Part shown: positions 17,661 through 25,675 of the stretch, piece by piece
How the letters are laid out: each line of letters begins with the position of its first letter
How positions within the stretch are numbered: position 1 is the stretch's first letter
From: Halioglobus sp.
Lineage (GTDB): Bacteria; Pseudomonadota; Gammaproteobacteria; Pseudomonadales; Halieaceae
NCBI GenBank assembly: GCA_002699145.1
Contig: PABK01000032.1
Span: forward strand, 1-64,000
Direction: 5' to 3'
Length of the DNA stretch: 64,000 nucleotides
Position numbers and translations under genes: made by a program
Notes under the pieces: generated by a model
The model's input: only the letters and a program-made list of their open reading frames with translations
Databases searched by the model: none
What the model was told of the DNA's origin: nothing

Positions 17661-18884
17661 ATGGCAGGACAAGACATGACTTCCGAAATTACCGCACAGC
17701 TGGTTGGCGAGGACGGCACCAGCTATGAACTGAGCGGGAACCAGGTCCTGGGACGGTCGGAAAAGGACGACATCACCATCCCGAACAAGAAAATCTCGCG
17801 CGGCCACGCCCGCTTCTGCTTCCAGGACGGGCGCGCGACCGTGGAAGACCTGGGCTCGACCAACGGCACGCGCGTCAACATGCGCAAGATCGACGCCAAC
17901 CAGCCCACGGAATTGCACAACGGCGATACGGTGAGCTTCGATACGGTGGATCTGCGCGTGGAGATACTGGGTCTCGAGGAGCAGGACGACGCCGACGACG
18001 ACGCCACGGTGTTCGGCAGCGTGGACGATGACGCCACGGTGTTCGAAGCCCCCGCGGAGCCCCCTGCAGCGAGGGAAAAAGCTGCGGCGCCAGCGCCGCC
18101 GCCGGAACCTGCAGCTGAACCCGAGCCAGCGCCCGAACCCGAACCCGAGCCCCAGCCCGAACCAGAGCCCGAACCAGAGCCCGAACCAGAGCCCGAACCA
18201 GAGCCCGAGCCCGAACCCGAGCCCGCTGCAGAGCCGGCAGCGGCACAGGTCGACGCCAACGCCATCGCGCCCGGGTCGCAGCGCACGGTCAGCGCCCGCC
18301 AGGGCAGTGACCTGCTGCCCGCCGCGTTCCTTGAGGGGGAACAGGCGCTGGAGGACGAAGAAACCCGCATGATGTCCCCCGAGGAAATGAAGATCGACAT
18401 GGAAGCGCTGGGTGATGCGGACATCAGTGTCGACGCCGAGGCGCAGCAGCCCCACCTGGTGGTGCTGTTTTCCTCCGGCGAGCGCGCCAGCGTACTGCTG
18501 GATTTCACCCCGGCACAGGAACCGGATGTGTGGGAGATCGGCCGCCGCTCACCCTGTGATATCGTCCTGGACGACGAGTACGTTTCCAAGCGCCACGTGC
18601 AACTCGTGCACCTGGACGGCAAGTGGAAACTGGTCAACCTGCTCGGCTCCAACCCGCCCTACGTCAACGGCGAGAAAGTGCTGAGCAAGTTTCTCGGCGA
18701 CAACGACAAGATCAGGCTGGGCAAGACCGTACTGGTGTTCAAGTCGGGCCCGGCACGCGCGGCGGTAAAATCGGCCGGCGGCAAAAACACGCCGGCCAGC
18801 ACTGGCGGCAACTCGGCTCGTCTGGCACTCATCGGCTTCGGCGTTGTACTCGCGGCCATCGCCGCCTGGTGGCTGCTGCGCTAG
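17661..18884 (+). CDS. Tail-anchored protein with two FHA domains
   Basis: 407 aa. An N-terminal FHA domain (about 10-95; [24 protein letters not shown]) is joined by an acidic, Pro/Glu-rich linker (about 115-200, an EP dipeptide tract) to a second FHA-like domain (about 275-350; [26 protein letters not shown]). The second has lost the usual S/T-NG pair, so phosphopeptide binding there is less certain. A C-terminal helix (about 385-405) anchors it with both FHA domains in the cytoplasm. It lies 32 bp after the phosphatase with its own Shine-Dalgarno (GGGAGA). It is probably the adaptor that gathers phosphorylated partners at the membrane. Confidence 0.9.
   Translation: MAGQDMTSEITAQLVGEDGTSYELSGNQVLGRSEKDDITIPNKKISRGHARFCFQDGRATVEDLGSTNGTRVNMRKIDANQPTELHNGDTVSFDTVDLRVEILGLEEQDDADDDATVFGSVDDDATVFEAPAEPPAAREKAAAPAPPPEPAAEPEPAPEPEPEPQPEPEPEPEPEPEPEPEPEPEPEPAAEPAAAQVDANAIAPGSQRTVSARQGSDLLPAAFLEGEQALEDEETRMMSPEEMKIDMEALGDADISVDAEAQQPHLVVLFSSGERASVLLDFTPAQEPDVWEIGRRSPCDIVLDDEYVSKRHVQLVHLDGKWKLVNLLGSNPPYVNGEKVLSKFLGDNDKIRLGKTVLVFKSGPARAAVKSAGGKNTPASTGGNSARLALIGFGVVLAAIAAWWLLR
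18117..18228 (+). repeat. In-frame Glu-Pro tandem repeat (GAACCAGAGCCC units)
   Basis: Within the two-FHA gene, hexanucleotide units (GAACC[A/C]/GAGCCC) give an EP dipeptide tract. The central part holds four near-identical 12-bp copies of CCCGAACCAGAG. Copies are a multiple of 3 bp, so length changes would alter linker length without shifting frame. Confidence 0.85.
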
Positions 18885-18907
18885 ATTGGCCGGGCGAGCG
18901 TCGCGAC

Positions 18908-19774
18908 TCAGCGCAGGCCCACCTGCCCCAGCAGTCGCGGCCAGTGCTCGACCCAGCAGCAGCGGTGATCGTAACCGGGCTGGCGCAGCAGGCGAATAGC
19001 GGCGCCGCGCGCACCCGGCGACTGCACAAAGGACTCTGCGATAGCCGGCGGGACCTGGACGTCGTCCACTCCCACCAGGTGGACCTGGCGCAGGCGTGCG
19101 GGCCAGCCGGGCAGGCGTGCGGGGTCAGAGCCCGGCGCCAGCGGCGTGTAATCGTGCAACCGCGTCCACGCGGCGACATCCAGCGGCGCGGCGATCGTCA
19201 CCACGGTGTCCACACGCGGGTGCTGGCGCGCTGCCAGCAATGCGACCACACCGCCGCCACTGTAGCCAACCAGGGTAATCGCCGCTTGCGGATGACGCCG
19301 GCCGATATCTGTCAGCGCCGCCAGCACCGCGTCGACAACAACCGGCGCATAGCGTTGCAGGGTCCACAGCTCGGGGCCGCAGGGCGGTTCGGTCGCGGCG
19401 CCGTAATAGCAGGGCCTGGCCAGAAACACCGCCGGTGCCGGGTCCGCCGCGGCCAGGCGCAGGCCCAGGTGCCGCCGCGGCGTCGGGTCGCGCGACACGC
19501 CGAAACGGCTGCTGAAGGCCAGACCATCTCCCCCAAGGTAGACATGCAGGCGCGGCACATCCGCGGGTATGTCGGGGCCGAACAGGCGCAGCGTGAACTC
19601 GCCAGCGCGCAGCGGCTCGCCGCGCCAGCCTGCGGCGAGAGCCGGCTCGCCAGGCCGACCCGCGGAAAGGTCGACGCAGGCGCCGAGACAAAGCACCAGG
19701 CAGCTCAGGCAAACCCTGATCCTGGCCCTGACCCTGACAAAAGAAAAAGCCCGATTTACATGAACTGTAGTCAA
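18908..19774 (-). CDS. Lipoprotein alpha/beta-hydrolase-like protein
   Basis: 288 aa on the strand opposite to its neighbours. The TTG at 19774 is the only usual start in frame ahead of the signal. The N-terminus has a long basic stretch, then VCLSCLVLCLGAC, giving a lipobox (LGAC, Cys at about 33). The alpha/beta-hydrolase core includes GYSGGG (nucleophile elbow GxSxG), a later Asp (VGVDD) and a His near the C-terminus (PGYDH), plausible as a catalytic triad. The substrate is unknown. It ends 24 bp from the two-FHA gene in convergent orientation and is divergent from the autotransporter gene. It looks inserted into, rather than part of, the signalling locus. Confidence 0.75.
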   Translation of the reverse strand: MTTVHVNRAFSFVRVRARIRVCLSCLVLCLGACVDLSAGRPGEPALAAGWRGEPLRAGEFTLRLFGPDIPADVPRLHVYLGGDGLAFSSRFGVSRDPTPRRHLGLRLAAADPAPAVFLARPCYYGAATEPPCGPELWTLQRYAPVVVDAVLAALTDIGRRHPQAAITLVGYSGGGVVALLAARQHPRVDTVVTIAAPLDVAAWTRLHDYTPLAPGSDPARLPGWPARLRQVHLVGVDDVQVPPAIAESFVQSPGARGAAIRLLRQPGYDHRCCWVEHWPRLLGQVGLR

Positions 19775-19833
19775 TATTGTCCTAATATGGATCGGCGATA
19801 ATAGAAAAAAATACTTTCACGGAGACTCACACA
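19775..19833. promoter_or_regulatory. AT-rich divergent control region
   Basis: A 59-bp AT-rich gap between the hydrolase and autotransporter genes in otherwise GC-rich DNA. A GATAAT hexamer (19797-19802) lies before the plus-strand gene. No convincing -35 at 16-18 bp is visible. GGAG precedes the ATG at 19834. Confidence 0.3.
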
Positions 19834-21324
19834 ATGGCAATCCCCAAAGGCAGGTTTTTATACCATGGAGCCCTGGCGTGCCTTTTCGGCCACGCACTGG
19901 CGGCAAGCGCGCAACAGGACCCGGCAACACCACTGGGTCAGGCGGTCGAGGCAGCGGCCAACAACTCCGCCCTGCAGACGGTGACCGGCGACGCGGTCAA
20001 CCAGACCTGCGGTGAACTGGTACCGGAGTACGCCCAAACCTCCAACCCGAGACTGCCGCCGACCTCCGCGGAGGAAGCCTTGTTTTTCCGCTGCAGCGAC
20101 ATGGTCGGCACCGCGCTGGGCCTGCTCGGCCAGCCGGGTATCGGCACGGACCTGGGCTGGAGCAACGAACAGCTCGCCGAGGGTATGCAGCAGCTCACCG
20201 GGGAGGAGCAGGTATCCAAGGGTCGTCTCGCCACCGAGGGTTCCAACGGTCAGTTCGCGAACATCGGCATGCGCCTTGACGCGATTCGCGCGGGCGCCCG
20301 CGCCACCGCCGGCGGTCTCAGCCTGGCCTACAACGGCGCGCCGGTGGCCGGCGGCAACGCGGGCGATGACGGCACAGGCTGGGGCTGGTTCCTCAACGGG
20401 GCCATGGGTTCCGGCGATCGCGATGCGACACAGCGCGAGGACGACTACGATTACGATTCCTACGGGGCCACCCTGGGCTTCGACTACCAGTTCGAATCCG
20501 GCCTCGTCGCCGGCTTCGCCCTGGGCTATCACGACTACGAGGTGGACTTCGCCAACGTCAGTTCCTTCCAGACCGGGCCGCAACTGACCAACACCCAGGC
20601 CGGCGGCGGTTTCGATACCGATGGCTACGCCCTCTCCGGCTACGCCATCGGCCACGTGGGCCGCTTTTATATCGACGGCCTGGTCAGCGTGGGACAATCG
20701 GATATCGACAGCGAGCGCATCGTGCGCTACAACGGCAGCGCCTCCGGTCAGGGCACCGGCCAGAACCTGGTCGTCGACCGCTCCATGCGCGGCAGCACCG
20801 ACAGCGACACCTACAGCCTGGGTGTCTCCACCGGCACCAGCTTTGAAATGGGCTGGGCCGACCTCTCCCTCGACCTGGGGGTCAGCTACGTGGATGTCTC
20901 CATCGATGGCTACACGGAAAAGGACATCGCCCGCGGCAATGATACCAACGAGTTCAGCGGTCTCAACCTGGCCTACGACGACCAGGACTTCGACTCCCTG
21001 CAATCCAGTCTCGGCTTCCAGCTGTCCAGGGCCTACAGCGTTTCCAGCGGCGTCCTGCTGCCCTATCTCAACGCCGCCTGGCGCCACGAATTTGAAAACG
21101 AATCCAGTACGATGAAGGCGCGCTACGCGGCTCAGGATTCGGGACAGGTGTTCAACCTCAACGTGGTGACCGACGACCCCGACGAGGACTTCTACGAGGT
21201 CGGCCTGGGCCTGTCGGCGGTGTTCGCCAACAACATCCAGGCGTTCGTCGACTACCGCACAACTCTCGACCTGGACAAGGTGGACGCGCAGCTGTTCACC
21301 GTCGGCATCCGGGGCTCATTCTAG
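19834..21324 (+). CDS. Autotransporter-type outer-membrane beta-barrel protein
   Basis: 496 aa. A signal peptide ends near ALAASAQ. A short mostly helical region of about 150 residues follows (with a conserved-looking Cys pair, NQTCGEL and FFRCSD), then a barrel of about 310 residues. Its strand-turn pattern (YGATLGFDYQFESGLVAGFA, DVSIDGYTEK...) and terminal VGIRGSF match the autotransporter beta-domain fold. The passenger is very short for a type Va autotransporter, so this may be an autotransporter-fold porin rather than a secreting one. It is encoded 21 bp upstream of the kinase gene and is probably co-transcribed, which makes it a candidate envelope partner of the kinase. Confidence 0.82.
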   Translation: MAIPKGRFLYHGALACLFGHALAASAQQDPATPLGQAVEAAANNSALQTVTGDAVNQTCGELVPEYAQTSNPRLPPTSAEEALFFRCSDMVGTALGLLGQPGIGTDLGWSNEQLAEGMQQLTGEEQVSKGRLATEGSNGQFANIGMRLDAIRAGARATAGGLSLAYNGAPVAGGNAGDDGTGWGWFLNGAMGSGDRDATQREDDYDYDSYGATLGFDYQFESGLVAGFALGYHDYEVDFANVSSFQTGPQLTNTQAGGGFDTDGYALSGYAIGHVGRFYIDGLVSVGQSDIDSERIVRYNGSASGQGTGQNLVVDRSMRGSTDSDTYSLGVSTGTSFEMGWADLSLDLGVSYVDVSIDGYTEKDIARGNDTNEFSGLNLAYDDQDFDSLQSSLGFQLSRAYSVSSGVLLPYLNAAWRHEFENESSTMKARYAAQDSGQVFNLNVVTDDPDEDFYEVGLGLSAVFANNIQAFVDYRTTLDLDKVDAQLFTVGIRGSF

Positions 21325-21345
21325 GCGGGCGGTGAAGGCGACTCT

Positions 21346-22911
21346 ATGGACGAAGGGCACTCGCCACACAGCCCCGACCCCGGAGTCGCCAACGAGGGCG
21401 TGAGTCCCAATGACGAAACCGCCCCGGCGCCCACGTCTCCGGGCAGCGGAACGCGCGTCGGCGGTGCCGCGGCCGGCGCCGCCGCCACGCAACCCCGGAC
21501 GGAGGGCGCCGAGCCCACCGCCGGGGATCTCATTTCCGGCCGCTACCGCCTGGAAAAGGTGCTCGGCGAAGGTGGCATGGGCAAGGTTTTCCTGGCCATC
21601 GACGAGCTCTACGCGGGGGAGTTCCAGGATCGCAAGGCGCAGGTCGCGCTAAAGTTCCTCGGCAAGAAATTTGCCAGCCATTCCGTCTCGCGCATGGCCC
21701 TGCAGCGCGAAACCCGCAAGTCCCAGCAACTGGCCCACCCGAACGTCGTGCGCGTCATGCATTTCGACCAGCACGCGGGTCACCCCTACATGATCATGGA
21801 GCACATGCGCGGACAGCCGCTGGATGAATTCATGAAGACCCACGCCCGGGACGGCCTGCCGCTGGACCAGGCATTACCCATCATCGACGGCATGGCGGCG
21901 GGGCTGCACTACATCCACCAGGAAGGCCTGGTGCATTCGGACTTCAAGCCCAACAACGTGTTTGTGACCGAGGACGGCACGGCGAAAATCCTCGACCTGG
22001 GGATCGCCAGGATCAACGAGGCGCTGGTCGAAAGCAGCGAACAGACCCTGTTCGACGCCGGCGCGCTGGGCGCGATGACGCCGGCCTACGCCAGCTGCGA
22101 GATGTTCGAACTGCAGATGCCGGACCCGCGCGACGATATCTACGCCCTGTCCTGCGTCATCTACGAACTGCTCAGTGGCGCCCACCCCTTCGGACGCACG
22201 GCGGCGCCCAAGGCCCGCGCCGCGGGGATGAAACCGCAGCGGCTGGAGAGCCTGGGACGCAGTCGCTGGCGCGCGCTGAACAAGGGCCTGGCCTTTCAGC
22301 GCGAGGAGCGCACGCGCAGCGCCCAGGCGCTGCTCGAGGCCCTGCGCGGTGACCGCGCCAGGCGGCGCCTGCAGCTCACGGCGCTGATGCTGGTCGCCGG
22401 GCTGGCCATGGCGGTTGCCATCGGCAGCGGCTACATGGCGCTACAACCGGAAGATCCCGATACACTGTTCCGCGTGGAGCTCGCGTCGCTTTCGGCCAAG
22501 GCGCCGCAGCTGACAGCGGCCGACGAGGCGCGTATCGGACGCTGGCTGGACCAGGGCAACGCCTACCTGCAGGTGGCGGAGGAGGTCTTCGCCACCGGCG
22601 ACGTCCTGGCGGCCCACCAGATTCTGCAGGTCGGCGCCGACAATGCGCTGGAGGCCTTCCTCTCGATACTGCGCCTGGAAAATTCCGAGGCGGCGAAGAA
22701 CGGCGTGCTCGCGCTGGTCGACAAATACGCCGACTGGACACAGGCGAAGCTCGACGAGCCGGACCCGACCGTGGCGCTGTGGCTGGCCTGTCATGGCCTG
22801 GCGATACATAAGAATCACCGCGAACTGCTGTCACTGAGCGATACCGCGCGACGGCGCATAGACGATTCGAGCAACACCGACTGCGCCTTCATGCGCACAC
22901 TGACGCCCTGA
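21346..22911 (+). CDS. Transmembrane Hanks-type Ser/Thr protein kinase
   Basis: 521 aa. After a low-complexity N-terminus of 60 residues comes the kinase domain (about 66-335): G-loop GEGGMGKVF, ATP-binding Lys in ALKFL, a catalytic loop reading HSDFKPNN, and DLG in place of DFG. The usual HRD arginine is Ser, as in non-RD kinases, so activation need not depend on activation-loop phosphorylation. A helix at about 345-367 leads to a C-terminal domain of about 150 residues, presumably periplasmic, with no recognised fold. It should phosphorylate FHA partners encoded nearby and be opposed by the PP2C at 16645. The caspase-like gene follows 31 bp later. Confidence 0.92.
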   Translation: MDEGHSPHSPDPGVANEGVSPNDETAPAPTSPGSGTRVGGAAAGAAATQPRTEGAEPTAGDLISGRYRLEKVLGEGGMGKVFLAIDELYAGEFQDRKAQVALKFLGKKFASHSVSRMALQRETRKSQQLAHPNVVRVMHFDQHAGHPYMIMEHMRGQPLDEFMKTHARDGLPLDQALPIIDGMAAGLHYIHQEGLVHSDFKPNNVFVTEDGTAKILDLGIARINEALVESSEQTLFDAGALGAMTPAYASCEMFELQMPDPRDDIYALSCVIYELLSGAHPFGRTAAPKARAAGMKPQRLESLGRSRWRALNKGLAFQREERTRSAQALLEALRGDRARRRLQLTALMLVAGLAMAVAIGSGYMALQPEDPDTLFRVELASLSAKAPQLTAADEARIGRWLDQGNAYLQVAEEVFATGDVLAAHQILQVGADNALEAFLSILRLENSEAAKNGVLALVDKYADWTQAKLDEPDPTVALWLACHGLAIHKNHRELLSLSDTARRRIDDSSNTDCAFMRTLTP

Positions 22912-22942
22912 CGGCGGGCGGGCGGACAAGGAGGGAAGAATC

Positions 22943-25660
22943 ATGAGAATGCGCAACATCCTGGGAGCATCTTTACTGCTCGCCTTCGTACCGGCCTCTC
23001 TCGCGCCGGCCCAGCAACAGGGCCTGAGCAAGAACTACGACAGTGTCGATCCGAACAAGCCCGTGGTCTGCCTGCTGCCCGGACGGGTGCGCAAGGTGGG
23101 CGGCATGATGACCTACCTGGAACGTCGCAAACCGGTCGAACTGGCCGCCTCGGAGTGTGAAATTCGCGGCGGGGAATACACACTCTACGACCGCGCCAAC
23201 TACCAGACCGCGCTAAAGCTGTGGCTGGAAGCGGCGGAACAGGGCGATGCCACGGCCGCGGTGCACGTCGGCGAAATCTACGAGAAGGGCTGGGTCGGCG
23301 AGCCCGATTACGCCACCGCCGCCCGCTGGTACCGCCAGGCGGCGGCGGAAGGCGACACCCGCGCGCAGCGCCGGCTGGCCTATTTTTACGAGAACGGCCT
23401 GGGCGTGGAACAGGACCAGGAGCAGGCCCTGGGGCTGTGGCGCTCCGCCCTCGGGCTGAAAGAGGAACTGGTGCTGGCCTCACAGGTCGAGGCCGCCAAG
23501 TCGCAGGCGCAGCGTGAGATCGACAGGCTGGTGGCGCAGCTCGACCGGCAGAACCAGCGCACCGGGCAACTGCAGCGCAGCCTGGATGAGGCGCGTGGGA
23601 CCCTGCACGACCAGACCACCGCCCTGGAGACGGAGCGCGCCGCGGTGCGCCGGCTGCAGGAGGAGCTGGCGCTGTCCGCACAGGACGGCGGCGACCCGGG
23701 CCGGCTGCGGGAGCTCGAAAGCCAGCTCGCCGCCAGCGAGTCGCGTATCGACGAGCAGCGCATCAATATCGAACTGCTGGAGGCGGATATCGCCGCCCAG
23801 CGCGCCCAGGTGGCGGCGAGCCAGCGCCAGGCGCAAGTACGCAGCAAGCAACTGGAGCGCGTGCAGGAAGACCTGATCGCCGAGTCCAGTCGCGGCGACG
23901 CCCTGCTGGTGCAGTTGCAGGAGAAGGACGCCAGCCTGCGCTCCCTGGAACAGCAACTGGCCGCCGCCCAGGCGCGCCTGGAGCAGGGACGCGAGCGCCA
24001 GTCCGAACTGGCCGCGCGCGCCCGGGCGGCGCAGGACGATGACGCACGCGCACAACTGGAGCAGGAACTGGCCACGGCGCGGGCCGAGGTCGACACGCAG
24101 AAAGCGCGCACGGCCGGCCTGCAACGTGAGATAGCGGCCCAGCGCGACAGCTTCGAGTCGCAACTGGCGGACTCCAGGGTGCGCGAAAACGAACTGAACA
24201 GCGCGCTGGCGCAAAGCCGCACGGAAAAGGAGGCGCTGGCGCGGCAGCTCGAACAGGCCAGTGCGCGACTCGTCGCGGTTGACCGGGAGCTGACCCGCAC
24301 ACGCTATGCCCTGGCCGACCGCGAGGCGGACGCCGCGGGCCTGCGCGAACAACTGGACACCCTGGCTGCCCAGGGCGGCAGCGAGGCGCAGCGTCGCTCG
24401 CTGCGCGAACGCATGGAGATACAGCAGCGGGAAATCGCGGCGCTGCGCGAAGAAAAGCAACAACTCATCGCCGGCTGGGAGGCGACACAGCGGGAGCGGG
24501 ACGAGGCGCGCGCGAACCTGGCAGAGGAAGTGGACACCACCAGCTGGTTGCGGGTGGAACTGGAGTCAGCCGGCGGCAGGCTGGCGGCCACCCGCGAGGA
24601 ACTGGCCCGCGTACAGCTCGCGCTGGAAGAGGCGAACTTCGCGCGCGATCGACTGGTCAGCGATATCGGGCGGCTGGAACAGGACCTCGCCGCCTCGCGT
24701 GAGCGCAGCGTGCAGGACCGGCAGCGTATGGAGGACCAGCTGCGACGTTACCGCGAACAACTGGCCAGCAGCGCGCCGCAGACCGACAGCCTGCGCCAGC
24801 AGGCCTCACGCCTGCAGAGTGACCTGGACCTGTACGGCCAGCGGCAGCAGGGCCGTGTGCTGGCGATGCGCGGCCTGCGCAAACCGGTGGAATCGATTAC
24901 CGAAATCCCCAGGGCGGCCCGGCGCGCGAATTACCACGCCATCGTGATCGCCAATTACGACTACCGTTACCTGCCTGACCTGGTCTCCCCGCCCTTCGAC
25001 GCCAACCAGCTGAAACAGATGCTGGAGGACGCGTACGGCTTCAATGTCGAGGTGCTCATCAACCTCAATCGTTCCGACATGTACAAGGCCCTGGCCATGG
25101 TGCGCGAGTTCGACGAGAACGATCACGTACTGCTCTATTACGCCGGTCACGGCAAGATGGACGAGTACGGCGACGGCTTCTGGCTGCCCACCGACTACCA
25201 CGAATCACAGCCTTTGGCGGAGACGGTCTCCAGCGCCGACCTGACTCGTACACTGAATTTCAGTGAGGCCAAGCACGTCATCGTCATGGCGGACTCCTGC
25301 TACTCCGGCGCGCTGGCGCGCAACGCCGACCCGGTTATCCGCAAAAGCGTACCGGCGCTGATGAACTACTGGATCGCCAACAAGTCGCGCACCGTGCTCA
25401 CCTCGGGCGGCCTCAAGCCGGTGCTGGATGACGGACCCGGCGGCCACTCGGTATTCGCCTCGGCGCTGCTGCAGGTCCTGCAGTCGAACGCCGGCGCGCT
25501 CAACGGGGAGATGCTGCACGCGCAGGTCTATGAACTGGTACAGCAGCAGGCCGCGCTGCTGGGCTACCTGGACCAGCGACCGCGTTTCGCGGTGATCGAG
25601 GACGCCGGCCACGAGAACGGCCAGTTCGTCTTCCTGCGCGGACAAGCCTCGCGCGGCTGA
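22943..25660 (+). CDS. Secreted Sel1 / coiled-coil / caspase-fold (C14-like) protein
   Basis: 905 aa, started by ATG behind a strong GGAGGG. A signal peptide (1-24) predicts periplasmic location. Residues about 85-175 are two or more Sel1-like repeats (AAVHVGEIYEKGWVGEPDY, AYFYENGLGVEQD). Residues about 180-640 form a very long Glu/Gln/Arg coiled coil. Residues about 660-900 are a caspase-type domain with both catalytic residues: His in YYAGHG (about 732) and Cys in DSCYSG (about 785). Caspase-fold proteins cleave after basic or acidic residues. The target here is unknown. Co-location with a kinase whose sensor domain is periplasmic suggests they act together on the envelope. Confidence 0.9.
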   Translation: MRMRNILGASLLLAFVPASLAPAQQQGLSKNYDSVDPNKPVVCLLPGRVRKVGGMMTYLERRKPVELAASECEIRGGEYTLYDRANYQTALKLWLEAAEQGDATAAVHVGEIYEKGWVGEPDYATAARWYRQAAAEGDTRAQRRLAYFYENGLGVEQDQEQALGLWRSALGLKEELVLASQVEAAKSQAQREIDRLVAQLDRQNQRTGQLQRSLDEARGTLHDQTTALETERAAVRRLQEELALSAQDGGDPGRLRELESQLAASESRIDEQRINIELLEADIAAQRAQVAASQRQAQVRSKQLERVQEDLIAESSRGDALLVQLQEKDASLRSLEQQLAAAQARLEQGRERQSELAARARAAQDDDARAQLEQELATARAEVDTQKARTAGLQREIAAQRDSFESQLADSRVRENELNSALAQSRTEKEALARQLEQASARLVAVDRELTRTRYALADREADAAGLREQLDTLAAQGGSEAQRRSLRERMEIQQREIAALREEKQQLIAGWEATQRERDEARANLAEEVDTTSWLRVELESAGGRLAATREELARVQLALEEANFARDRLVSDIGRLEQDLAASRERSVQDRQRMEDQLRRYREQLASSAPQTDSLRQQASRLQSDLDLYGQRQQGRVLAMRGLRKPVESITEIPRAARRANYHAIVIANYDYRYLPDLVSPPFDANQLKQMLEDAYGFNVEVLINLNRSDMYKALAMVREFDENDHVLLYYAGHGKMDEYGDGFWLPTDYHESQPLAETVSSADLTRTLNFSEAKHVIVMADSCYSGALARNADPVIRKSVPALMNYWIANKSRTVLTSGGLKPVLDDGPGGHSVFASALLQVLQSNAGALNGEMLHAQVYELVQQQAALLGYLDQRPRFAVIEDAGHENGQFVFLRGQASRG

Positions 25661-25675
25661 GCCAGGGGACTGTCC

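Noticed and set aside
18117-18228. CRISPR-like array
   Set aside because: Short contiguous 12-bp units without spacers, inside a coding frame.
16645-22911. T6SS regulatory module (PpkA/PppA/Fha)
   Set aside because: Kinase, PP2C and FHA genes recall T6SS, but no tss, hcp, vgrG or clpV gene occurs and the neighbours are cytochromes.
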